DNA of 64,000 bases from Salinibacterium sp. (lineage in GTDB: Bacteria > Actinomycetota > Actinomycetes > Actinomycetales > Microbacteriaceae), in NCBI GenBank assembly GCA_019638845.1, contig JAHBSZ010000002.1, positions 372,001 through 436,000 of the forward strand, written 5' to 3'. Below the pieces are notes generated by a model. That model worked only from the letters and a program-made list of their open reading frames with translations. It was not told where the DNA came from and did no database searches. Position 1 is the first letter of the stretch. Each line of letters starts with the position of its first letter. The position numbers were made by a program, and so were the translations under genes. Below are positions 34,695-42,135 of the stretch, one piece after another.

Positions 34695-36226
34695 GCTACC
34701 GACTCCTTTGTGCTTGCGGCGATCGATGCGGGGACTTCGCCCGCCATCATGAGGCCGAGCACCTCACGAGGCGTGTCACCGGGCACGATGCCGACGATGC
34801 CACCGCGATACATCACGGCGATACGGTCGGCGAGGGCTGCTACCTCGTCGAGTTCCGTCGAGACGACGATGACCGGAACACCGGCATCCCTCGCCTCGAT
34901 GATGCGAGTGTGGACGAATTCGACCGAGCCGACGTCGAGCCCGCGCGTGGGCTGGGCAGCGACGAACAACCGCAACGGACGGCTGAGTTCGCGAGCGAGC
35001 ACAACCTTCTGCTGATTGCCGCCGGAGAGGCGACCGACGTGTGTGGTGATCCCCTGCGCTCGAATGTCGAACTCGGTGACCTTCTCTTCCGCAAAAGTTG
35101 CGAGATCAGCGAGTTGCAGAGTGCCCCACTTGACGAAGGGTGGCTTGTCCGATCGGTCGAGCATGAGGTTTTCGGCGATCGTGAATTCCGCGACGAGTCC
35201 GTCTTCGTTGCGATCCTCGGGAATGAAGCCGACGCCTGCGTCGAGAACTTGGCGCACCGACCTGCCCCGCAGGGAGGCCCCGTCCAAGCTGATGCTTCCG
35301 GTTACTCGCTTCTGAAGGCCCAACAGCGCCTCGGTGAGTTCCGTCTGGCCGTTGCCCTGAACCCCCGCGATCGCGAGAACTTCACCCTTACGAACATCGA
35401 AGCTGACGTTCTTGACGACGATCTGATTCAGGGCGTCGATGACGGAGAGGTTCTTGACGACGAGACCCGCGGCGCCGGGTTCGGCCGGGCCCTTGTCGAC
35501 GGTCAGGTCGATCGCGCGACCGACCATGAGGGACGCGAGCTCTTCGTTGGTCGCGGTGGGAGAGGGCTCGCCCACGACCTTTCCCAGACGGATGACCGTA
35601 ATGCGATCGGCAACCTCGCGGACTTCCCGCAACTTGTGCGTGATGAAAACTATGGAGGTACCCGCCTCCTTGAGCTGGCGCATGATCACCATGAGCTCAT
35701 CGGTCTCTTGCGGGGTGAGCACTGCGGTGGGCTCGTCGAACACGAGAACCTTCGCGTCGCGGGACAGCGCCTTGATGATCTCGACGCGCTGCTGAACTCC
35801 GACGGGAAGGTCTTCGACGAGCGCATCGGGGTCAACGTCAAAGCCAAAGCGGCTGGAAATCTCGCGCACCTTCTCGCGTGCACCAGCGAGGTCGAGACGC
35901 CCACCAAACTTGGTGTCCTCATGCCCGAGCATGACGTTCTCGGCAACCGTGAAGACGGGGATGAGCATGAAATGCTGATGCACCATGCCGATTCCGGCCT
36001 TCATCGCGTCGCCAGGGCCGGCAAAGTGCTGAACCACGTCGTCGAGCAGGATTTCGCCCTCGTCGGCCCGATACAGGCCGTAGAGCACGTTCATGAGGGT
36101 GGACTTGCCAGCCCCGTTTTCGCCTAGGAGGCTGTGGATCTCGCCCGGTTCGACCGTGAGGTCAATATGGTCGTTGGCGACCAGTGAACCGAACCTCTTG
36201 GTGACCCCGCGAAGTTCTAGCTTCAT
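34691..36226 (-). CDS. nucleoside ABC transporter ATP-binding protein (two ABC domains)
   Basis: 511-aa tandem ATPase of the RbsA/YufO type. First domain: LLGENGAGKSTLMNVLYGL near 33 (Walker A), LPVGVQQRVEIIKALSRDAKVLVFDEPTAVLT near 137. Second domain: AIAGVQGNGQTELTEALLGL near 285 lacks the usual GKST, normal for the second site of this family, and LSGGNQQKVVLARELSRPLRLFVAAQPTRGLD near 400. A TTG three codons upstream is rejected: TAGATT ends 7 nt before ATG 36226. It starts the operon ATPase-permease-permease-cdd-deoA. Confidence 0.95.
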   Translation of the reverse strand: MKLELRGVTKRFGSLVANDHIDLTVEPGEIHSLLGENGAGKSTLMNVLYGLYRADEGEILLDDVVQHFAGPGDAMKAGIGMVHQHFMLIPVFTVAENVMLGHEDTKFGGRLDLAGAREKVREISSRFGFDVDPDALVEDLPVGVQQRVEIIKALSRDAKVLVFDEPTAVLTPQETDELMVIMRQLKEAGTSIVFITHKLREVREVADRITVIRLGKVVGEPSPTATNEELASLMVGRAIDLTVDKGPAEPGAAGLVVKNLSVIDALNQIVVKNVSFDVRKGEVLAIAGVQGNGQTELTEALLGLQKRVTGSISLDGASLRGRSVRQVLDAGVGFIPEDRNEDGLVAEFTIAENLMLDRSDKPPFVKWGTLQLADLATFAEEKVTEFDIRAQGITTHVGRLSGGNQQKVVLARELSRPLRLFVAAQPTRGLDVGSVEFVHTRIIEARDAGVPVIVVSTELDEVAALADRIAVMYRGGIVGIVPGDTPREVLGLMMAGEVPASIAASTKESVA

Positions 36227-36239
36227 GTGAACCAATCTA
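36227..36239 (-). promoter_or_regulatory. leaderless -10 element of the nucleoside transporter operon
   Basis: TAGATT (36239-36234 on the minus strand), 7 nt from ATG 36226. Same hexamer as at add. Confidence 0.55.
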
Positions 36240-36272
36240 ATATGCGGGCTTCGTCGGCCGCGTAGGGAGCTG

Positions 36273-36284
36273 TTAACACGTTAA
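36273..36284. promoter_or_regulatory. palindromic operator candidate
   Basis: TTAAC-AC-GTTAA, a perfect 5-bp inverted repeat with a 2-bp spacer, about 35 bp upstream of the transporter -10 element. Right place for a regulator; regulator unknown. Confidence 0.35.
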
Positions 36285-36295
36285 GCGCAGAAATG

Positions 36296-36338
36296 ACGAG
36301 GTCGGGGAAACCAGCGAAGCTGGCCTCCCCGACCTCGT
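36296..36338 (-). terminator. terminator after the BMP lipoprotein gene
   Basis: ACGAGGTCGGGGA (36296-36308) pairs with TCCCCGACCTCGT (36326-36338), plus an inner CCAGC/GCTGG stem. On the minus strand the stem is followed by CATTTCTG. It separates the lipoprotein gene from the transporter operon. Confidence 0.8.
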
Positions 36339-36347
36339 TATTGGAGA

Positions 36348-37445
36348 CTATCCGAGGTAGGACTTGACGGGGATAGATCCGTCGATGATGCCTGCCTTGA
36401 TCGTGTCAAGTTCGCCCTGGAGGTCAGGCGAGACCTTCGAAGCGAAGTTGTGGAAGTCGGCGTAGCCGACTCCATCGTTCTCCAGCGTGCCGACGTAAGC
36501 GTCGCTCGAGAAGTCGCCAGCCGCAGCAGCAGCGACGACATCGTTCGTCGCCGTCTTGATGCCCTTGAGGATCGACGTCAGGATGATCGCATCCGTGGTC
36601 GGGTCAGTGACGAAGAGGTCAGCGTCAACACCGACGAGGGCAATGTCCTTGCCCGAGTCAGCGATAGCCGCAACGGCGCTCTGGTAGATCGGTCCGCCGA
36701 CCGGGAGCAGCACGTCGGCGCCCTGGTCGATGAAGTTCTGAGCCGTCGACTTTGCGACGTCGTTGGCCTCGAAGCCACCGGTCAGGGTGTAGGTGTCGGG
36801 GGTCGCTGGGTCATAACCCAGAACCTGGACAGCCGTGCCCTTCTGAGTGTTGTAGTACGCAACACCCTGCGCGAACCCGTCGGAGAAGATCGACACGGTG
36901 GGGAAGTTCATGCCACCCCAGGTCGCGACGATTCCAGCCTTCGAGTAGCTCGCTGCGGCGTAGCCGACGAGGAACGCGGCCTGAGCCGTGTTGAACACGA
37001 TGGGCTTGATGTTGGGCGCATCGACCTTGCCGTCGAAGTTGTTGTCTGCTGCGTCATCGATGATGGCGAACTCAACGTCCGGGTTGGCAAGTGCTGCTTC
37101 GACGGTCGCGGCCGAAAGGGCGAAGCCGACGGTCACGATCAGGTTGCAGCCCTGGTCAACGAGGTTCTGGATGTTGGGTGCATAGTCGGTCTCAGCGTTG
37201 GACTGAACCGTGATGGCTTCGACGCCGAGGGTGCTAGCTGCCTCGGTGATGCCCTCATAACCGAGCTGGTTGAACGACTTGTCATCGAACCCGCCCAAGT
37301 CAGAGACCATGCAGGGGATGAACGCGCTAGCGGTCGGGGCGGTGGTGCTGTCAACAGGTGCTGCTGCGCAACCGGCGAGCACGAGTGCGCTCGATCCGAT
37401 CAATGCGATACCGCCGAGTACGCGGCCGCGAGAGGTGATTCTCAA
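36348..37445 (-). CDS. BMP-family nucleoside-binding lipoprotein 1
   Basis: Extracellular substrate receptor of the nucleoside ABC transporter, 365 aa. Signal peptide RGRVLGGIALIGSSALVLAGC with lipobox LVLAGC; the Cys near residue 26 would be lipidated. BMP fold motifs: DLGGFDDKSFNQLGYEGITEA, IVTVGFALSAATVEAALANPDVEFAIIDD, and GADVLLPVGGPIYQSAVAA. Start: the frame is open to ATG 37493, but GGAGG lies 5 nt before a TTG at 37445 and that start gives a normal-length signal peptide, so I choose TTG. A strong terminator follows. PnrA/Med-like proteins bind purine or pyrimidine nucleosides. Confidence 0.9.
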   Translation of the reverse strand: MRITSRGRVLGGIALIGSSALVLAGCAAAPVDSTTAPTASAFIPCMVSDLGGFDDKSFNQLGYEGITEAASTLGVEAITVQSNAETDYAPNIQNLVDQGCNLIVTVGFALSAATVEAALANPDVEFAIIDDAADNNFDGKVDAPNIKPIVFNTAQAAFLVGYAAASYSKAGIVATWGGMNFPTVSIFSDGFAQGVAYYNTQKGTAVQVLGYDPATPDTYTLTGGFEANDVAKSTAQNFIDQGADVLLPVGGPIYQSAVAAIADSGKDIALVGVDADLFVTDPTTDAIILTSILKGIKTATNDVVAAAAAGDFSSDAYVGTLENDGVGYADFHNFASKVSPDLQGELDTIKAGIIDGSIPVKSYLG

Positions 37446-37617
37446 GGTGTCCTCCAAGATGCTGTCCGACGAGGAACGTCGGGCATAGTCCATACAGATT
37501 ACATAATGTTACGGACCCGAATAGCCTGAAAAAGCGAGCCGACGCCGAAAGGTTACAAAGTCGCTACACCCTGAAATCAACTCGACGCAGTGGGAGCGCG
37601 CATTCGCCCCACCGCGG
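37446..37617. promoter_or_regulatory. intergenic region between two BMP lipoprotein genes
   Basis: 172 bp. Contains the GGAGG ribosome-binding site (37451-37455), an AT-rich stretch near 37496-37512 with TAATCT on the minus strand as a possible -10 of lipoprotein 1, and no recognisable gene. Confidence 0.4.
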
Positions 37618-38688
37618 CTATCTAGGCGTGTTGGGGCTGATTACCGAAAGCGTCCCGCTGATGATGTCGGCGCGTAACTGGTCGATCTCCGCGCTGAGCT
37701 CAGGGCTCACGCGATTCGCGAGATCATGGAATGCCGCAATATCAACTCCGCCGTTCGCGAGCGTTCCCACGTACTGGCTGTTGGTGAACGTTCCGTCGAT
37801 GCTGGATTTGACGATCTCTACGACGGCATCGCCCGTGTTCTTGAGCACAGAGGTGAGCAGGATCGGTCGAAACTCAGCCGACAGTACGTCATATCCATCC
37901 GAGTCGACCCATATCACCAGGGCCTTCCCCTTCGAATCTAGGGCGGCGCGCGCAGCACCCTCGCCGACCTGACCTGCGACCGGCAGGATGACGTCCGCGC
38001 CCTGGTCGATGAAGCCTTGGGCTGTCGTGAGGCCCTTGTTGATATCTTCGAAGTCGCCCGTGAACACCCCATCTTGGGTTGCTTTGTCCCAACCGAGCGC
38101 GACTACCGCGGTGCCATGCACCTCGTTGTACTTCGCAACCCCGTCGACGAAGCCGTCCATAAACAGGGTCACGGGAGGCTGATTGCCGCCTCCGAAAGTT
38201 GCTACCTTTCCGGTCTGCGAAACCCCTGCCGCGAGGTATCCCGCGAGATATGCCGCCTGAGCGGTGTCAAACACGATCGGCTTGACGTTGGGTGCATCAA
38301 CGACCTCGTCAACGATCGCGAAGTCGATGCCAGGATTCTTCTGGGCTTGGTCGGCGGTCGCGGGAGCGAGTTCGTATCCCACAGTGAGCACGAAGCCGCA
38401 TCCGGTGTACACCGCCTGCTGCACGTTAGGCGCGAGATCGGTCTCCGACGTCGAGACGAGCACATCGACTCCAATTCCGAAGTCAGTAGCCGCCTGCTGG
38501 AGACCCTTCCAGCTCGCGTCATTGAACGAGCGGTCATTCAGACCGCCGGAGTTGGTGACCATGCGTGCGCAGAACTGCTCACCCGTGCCGCCCTCCCCCG
38601 GCCGTTCCGGTGCTGGCGCGCACCCCGCGAGTAGTAGCACCGCGGCACCGATCATGGCGCTCGCACGTATTACGAATGACTTCGACAT
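37618..38688 (-). CDS. BMP-family nucleoside-binding lipoprotein 2
   Basis: 356 aa. Signal peptide SFVIRASAMIGAAVLLLAGC, lipobox LLLAGC near residue 23. Motifs: NSGGLNDRSFNDASWKGLQQAATDFGI, FVLTVGYELAPATADQAQKNPGIDFAIVDE, GADVILPVAGQVGEGAARAALDSKGK. Clearly a paralogue of lipoprotein 1 but well diverged. ATG 38688 follows AAGGAG at 9 nt. Two receptors next to one transporter suggests two substrate ranges; not provable here. Confidence 0.9.
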   Translation of the reverse strand: MSKSFVIRASAMIGAAVLLLAGCAPAPERPGEGGTGEQFCARMVTNSGGLNDRSFNDASWKGLQQAATDFGIGVDVLVSTSETDLAPNVQQAVYTGCGFVLTVGYELAPATADQAQKNPGIDFAIVDEVVDAPNVKPIVFDTAQAAYLAGYLAAGVSQTGKVATFGGGNQPPVTLFMDGFVDGVAKYNEVHGTAVVALGWDKATQDGVFTGDFEDINKGLTTAQGFIDQGADVILPVAGQVGEGAARAALDSKGKALVIWVDSDGYDVLSAEFRPILLTSVLKNTGDAVVEIVKSSIDGTFTNSQYVGTLANGGVDIAAFHDLANRVSPELSAEIDQLRADIISGTLSVISPNTPR

Positions 38689-38737
38689 GGTGTCGGACTC
38701 CTTGGGGCTGGACCGCGATGGCGGCGCGAGTGGATGG

Positions 38738-39856
38738 CTAAAGTACGTCGCTTCGTCCGGAGAGCTTGAGCGCGTCCACGACTGACTTCACGCGCTGGGC
38801 ATTTGCGGTAGTGGTGACGAGCAGGGCATCCGGGGTATCGACGACGACAATGTCGGTTACCCCGATCAGCGAAATGAGCCTGCCGGTCTGGCTGATGACG
38901 ACTCCCGTCGACGCGTCCGCCAGGACGCGCGCGTTTTCACCGAGGATCGCGAGATCAGACTTACGGCCACCCGAGTGCAGCTTGGCGATCGAGGCGAAGT
39001 CCCCGACGTCATCCCAGTCGAAGTCACCGGGAATGACCACGAGCCGACCAGCGGCGGCGGCAGGCTCGGCAACCGAATAGTCGATAGCGATCTTGGTAAG
39101 CCGTGGCCACACCCGATCGACTACTGCGCCACGGCGCGGGGTGTCCCACGCCTCCGCGAGTTCAGTGAGACCCGCGAGGAGCTCGGGCTGGGTTTGTCCC
39201 AACTGGGCAAGAAGAACGTCAGCGCGGGCGATGAACATGCCACCGTTCCACAGGTGGTTGCCGTCGGCGAGGTACCGTTCGGCGGTGACGAGGTCGGGCT
39301 TCTCGACGAACGAGTCCACACCTACGGCGTGCGGTGCACCCTCGATCTGCAGCGGCGGCCCACAGTGGATGTAGCCGAAGCCGATGGCCGGCTCGGTGGG
39401 CGTGATGCCGATTGTCGCGATATAGCCCGCGCGCGCAACGGCGATTCCCTCGCCTACCGCCCGTCTGAACCCACGGTTGTCCTTGATCACGTGGTCAGCG
39501 GCAAAGGAACCTACGATGACGTCTGGTTCGCGTCTGAGCAGAATTGCGGCAGCCAACCCGATTGCCGCTGACGAATCCTTGGGGTCGCTCTCGAGCACCA
39601 CATTGGGGTCAGCGAGTTCAGGGATTTGCTCCTCGACCGCCGCGCGATGAGCTCTACCCGTCACCACCATGATTCGGTCGGGGCCAGAGAGGGGTGCAAG
39701 TCGGTCCCAGGTGTCGCGCAGAAGTGTCTTGCCCGATCCGGTGAGATCGTGCAGAAACTTGGGGGCGTCAGCGCGCGACAGCGGCCACAGCCGCGAACCG
39801 ATGCCACCTGCCGGAATCACGCTGTAGAAGTCGGTGAACGCCTTCGCTGTCGTCAT
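38738..39856 (-). CDS. manC: mannose-1-phosphate guanylyltransferase
   Basis: Makes GDP-mannose from mannose-1-phosphate and GTP. 372 aa, without the C-terminal isomerase domain of bifunctional ManC. Seen: YSVIPAGGIGSRLWPLSRADAPKFLHDLTG near 11 (nucleotidyltransferase signature with catalytic Arg and Lys), VGSFAADHVIKD near 113, GFGYIHCG near 155, FVEKPDL near 178, LWNGGMFIARAD near 200 and IPGDFDWDDVGDFAS near 273. TATGTT ends 6 nt before ATG 39856. Divergent from a GT4 mannosyltransferase-like gene. Confidence 0.94.
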   Translation of the reverse strand: MTTAKAFTDFYSVIPAGGIGSRLWPLSRADAPKFLHDLTGSGKTLLRDTWDRLAPLSGPDRIMVVTGRAHRAAVEEQIPELADPNVVLESDPKDSSAAIGLAAAILLRREPDVIVGSFAADHVIKDNRGFRRAVGEGIAVARAGYIATIGITPTEPAIGFGYIHCGPPLQIEGAPHAVGVDSFVEKPDLVTAERYLADGNHLWNGGMFIARADVLLAQLGQTQPELLAGLTELAEAWDTPRRGAVVDRVWPRLTKIAIDYSVAEPAAAAGRLVVIPGDFDWDDVGDFASIAKLHSGGRKSDLAILGENARVLADASTGVVISQTGRLISLIGVTDIVVVDTPDALLVTTTANAQRVKSVVDALKLSGRSDVL

Positions 39857-39943
39857 GCCACAAACATAGACTTAAGCAGCCATTCATCTGGGCGCCATGA
39901 GCCTGGCCCACGGGCGCCACCGGCAGTTCCTAGCGTCGTTGGC
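39857..39943. promoter_or_regulatory. divergent leaderless promoters, manC / GT4
   Basis: Minus strand: TATGTT (39868-39863), 6 nt to ATG 39856. Plus strand: TAGCGT (39931-39936), 7 nt to ATG 39944. Both start codons lack a Shine-Dalgarno sequence. Confidence 0.55.
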
Positions 39944-41074
39944 ATGCGAGTAGTGGTTGTCAGCGAAAGCTTCCTCCCCACCGTCAATGGAGTCACCAAC
40001 AGCGTCAAGAAGGTGCTCGATCACCTCGCCGCCAATGGCCATGAAGCAATGGTGATTGTTCCCGCCGCCGGTGCCCCTAAGGAATATGCAGGATTCCGCG
40101 TGCACGAGGTCCCGGCGATTGCCTACCGGCAGTTCCCCGTGGGGTTGCCCAGTCCGCTCGTACAGAAACTCATCGCTGACTTCCGGCCCGACGTGATTCA
40201 CGCGGCCTCCCCGTTCTTGCTCGGGGCTCAGGCGATCGCCGCGGGCGGACGGCTGGGCATCCCGTCGGTAGCGATCTTCCAAACCGATGTTGCCGGATAC
40301 GCGCGACGCAACCACCTCGGCGCGGCGACCAAGGTTGCGTGGCGAATCGTCCGTTGGATCCACGAGGGAGCCGACCTCACCCTCGTGCCATCGAGTGCGT
40401 CCATGGCCGACCTGGAAGCTGCGGGCATCCGGCGTCTCCATCGGTGGGGGCGCGGCGTCGACCTTAACGCCTACCATCCGCGCAATCGGCAGGATTCGGC
40501 AACGATCCGTCTGCGCGAGCGACTCGCCCCGAACGGGGAAGTGATCGTCGGGTATGTCGGCCGTCTGGCGCCGGAGAAGCAGGTCGAGCGCATGGCAGCG
40601 CTGCGCGGACTCGACAACGTCCGGCTCGTGCTCGTGGGCGACGGCCCCTCGCGGCCGCTCCTGACGAGAGAACTGGCCGGGATGCCCGTCACAATGCTCG
40701 GCGCGCTCGGCGGCGCAGAGTTGGCCGCCGCCTACGCCAGCTTCGACATCTTCCTGCACACCGGAACCGAGGAGACCTTCGGTCAAACCGTGCAGGAGGC
40801 GCACGCGAGCGGAATCCCCGTCGTCGCCCCACGCGCGGGCGGGCCGATCGACTTGGTTGACCACGGGGTCAACGGATACCTCTATACCCCCGGCGACGAC
40901 GCCCAGTTGCGTGCGTTCGTCGAGGGGCTCACGATCGACCTCGAAGCGCGGGCCCGGATGGGCGAGGCCGGGCGTCGCGCGGTGCTCGGCCGATCATGGG
41001 AGGGAGTGTGTTCGCAACTCGTGGGGCACTACGAGACCGCGATAGCGCGGCGCGCGGCACCCGTCACCCTGTAA
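39944..41074 (+). CDS. GT4 glycosyltransferase, probable GDP-mannose-dependent mannosyltransferase
   Basis: 376 aa, GT-B fold. Seen: MRVVVVSESFLPTVNGVTNSVKKVLDHL (the MgtA/PimB-like N-terminus), FQTDVAGYARRNHLG near 108, GRGVDLNAYHPRNR near 170, VGYVGRLAPEKQVERMAAL near 202, and HTGTEETFGQTVQEAHASGIPVVAPRAGGP near 272 (EX7E). Relatives in corynebacteria and mycobacteria mannosylate glycolipids using GDP-mannose, and the divergent neighbour makes GDP-mannose. The frame extends far upstream through manC antisense, but homology starts at ATG 39944. Exact lipid acceptor unknown. Confidence 0.88.
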   Translation: MRVVVVSESFLPTVNGVTNSVKKVLDHLAANGHEAMVIVPAAGAPKEYAGFRVHEVPAIAYRQFPVGLPSPLVQKLIADFRPDVIHAASPFLLGAQAIAAGGRLGIPSVAIFQTDVAGYARRNHLGAATKVAWRIVRWIHEGADLTLVPSSASMADLEAAGIRRLHRWGRGVDLNAYHPRNRQDSATIRLRERLAPNGEVIVGYVGRLAPEKQVERMAALRGLDNVRLVLVGDGPSRPLLTRELAGMPVTMLGALGGAELAAAYASFDIFLHTGTEETFGQTVQEAHASGIPVVAPRAGGPIDLVDHGVNGYLYTPGDDAQLRAFVEGLTIDLEARARMGEAGRRAVLGRSWEGVCSQLVGHYETAIARRAAPVTL

Positions 41075-41116
41075 AAAAGGTGAGTTCTTTCGAAAAGAAT
41101 CTCGACATCGAGCTAT

Positions 41117-41132
41117 TTAGGTGGGCCTAACC
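41117..41132. promoter_or_regulatory. DtxR/IdeR-like iron box upstream of sdhCDAB
   Basis: TTAGGTGGGCCTAACC agrees with the DtxR/IdeR 19-bp consensus at about 14 positions and contains the TTAGG/CCTAA inverted repeat. It lies 117 bp before sdhC, in the only promoter region of the operon. Confidence 0.45.
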
Positions 41133-41248
41133 GGCGAGCGCCTTGTCGTCGGAATACACTGGAAGAGTCCGCTTTCCGGACAGTTACCCGGCCGCCCAGC
41201 GTTCGCCAGAATCAGCCGCGGCCCTCATTCCGCTAGGAGGGGTTGCTC

Positions 41249-41689
41249 GTGCCAGAGAAGACGGCGGGTACCCTGGCGGGCGACAACCTCGTCGCCCCCA
41301 AGATCAGCATGCCGAGACGGCCTGCAGGAACGCTGTATCGCGGCCGTGAAGGCATGTGGTCTTGGGTACTGCATCGCATCACGGGTGTCGCGATCTACTT
41401 CTTCCTGCTTGTCCACATCCTGGACACGGCACTGGTGCGCGTCAGTCCCGAGGCGTACAACGCGGTGATCGACACCTACAAGACGCCCATCATGGGCCTC
41501 GGTGAGACTGCCCTCGTGGCGGCGATCGGCCTGCACGCCCTCAACGGGCTGCGCATCATCCTCATCGACTTCTGGAGCGTCGGCACCAAATACCAGCGTC
41601 TTCTCTTCTGGATCGTCATCGGCCTGTGGGTGGTCCTCCTCATCGGATTCGTGCCCCGCCAGTTCATGCACATCTTCGGAGCACACTGA
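41249..41689 (+). CDS. sdhC: succinate dehydrogenase cytochrome b subunit
   Basis: Membrane anchor of complex II, 146 aa. Three hydrophobic helices (about 42-62, 82-102, 115-138). Seen: REGMWSWVLHRITGVAIYFFLLVHILDTALV near 34, the SdhC signature with quinone-site Ser/Arg and heme-ligand His region. A TTG at 41243 is in frame, but AGGAGGG ends 7 nt before GTG 41249, the better start. The sdhD start overlaps its stop. First gene of sdhCDAB. Confidence 0.93.
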   Translation: MPEKTAGTLAGDNLVAPKISMPRRPAGTLYRGREGMWSWVLHRITGVAIYFFLLVHILDTALVRVSPEAYNAVIDTYKTPIMGLGETALVAAIGLHALNGLRIILIDFWSVGTKYQRLLFWIVIGLWVVLLIGFVPRQFMHIFGAH

Positions 41690-42135
41690 TGAGCCTCATC
41701 GAAGCACCCCGTTCCCCCGTCCAGCGCCGCCGCAAGCGCGGCATCAACTGGGAGAAGTGGGGCTGGATCTACATGCGCGCGAGCGGTGTGGTCCTTGTCG
41801 TTCTGATCTTCGGCCATCTCTTCGTCAACCTCGTGGCGGGCGAGGGCGTCAATGCCATCGACTTCGCCTTCGTGGCGGGCAAGCTCGCCGATCCGTTCTG
41901 GGTCACCTGGGACACCCTGCTGCTGTGGCTCGCCCTCATCCATGGAGCCAATGGCATCCGCACCATCATCAACGACTACGCGAACCAGCCGGTCGTCCGT
42001 CGAATTCTGTTGGGCGCCGTCGTCGTGTCGACTGCCGTCCTCCTCATCTTGGGAACTCTCGTGATCTATACCTTCGACCCCTGCCCCGCCGGCTCCCCGG
42101 CTGACCTGCTCCCCAGCTTCTGCCCGGTGCCCTAG
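41689..42135 (+). CDS. sdhD: succinate dehydrogenase hydrophobic membrane anchor
   Basis: 148 aa with three helices (about 28-50, 68-88, 104-126). Seen: [25 protein letters not shown] near 26 and [18 protein letters not shown] near 82, the second membrane subunit pattern. An upstream in-frame start at 41626 lies inside sdhC and is rejected; ATG 41689 overlaps the sdhC stop (TGATG). Shares its last base with the sdhA start. Confidence 0.93.
   Translation: MSLIEAPRSPVQRRRKRGINWEKWGWIYMRASGVVLVVLIFGHLFVNLVAGEGVNAIDFAFVAGKLADPFWVTWDTLLLWLALIHGANGIRTIINDYANQPVVRRILLGAVVVSTAVLLILGTLVIYTFDPCPAGSPADLLPSFCPVP

Noticed and set aside
34619-36127. 502-codon plus-strand frame
   Set aside because: Antisense to the nucleoside ATPase; acidic shadow composition and no motif.
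41081-41104. Intrinsic terminator after the GT4 gene
   Set aside because: TTCTTT/AAAGAA is only a weak 6-bp stem without a T run; not enough to call.
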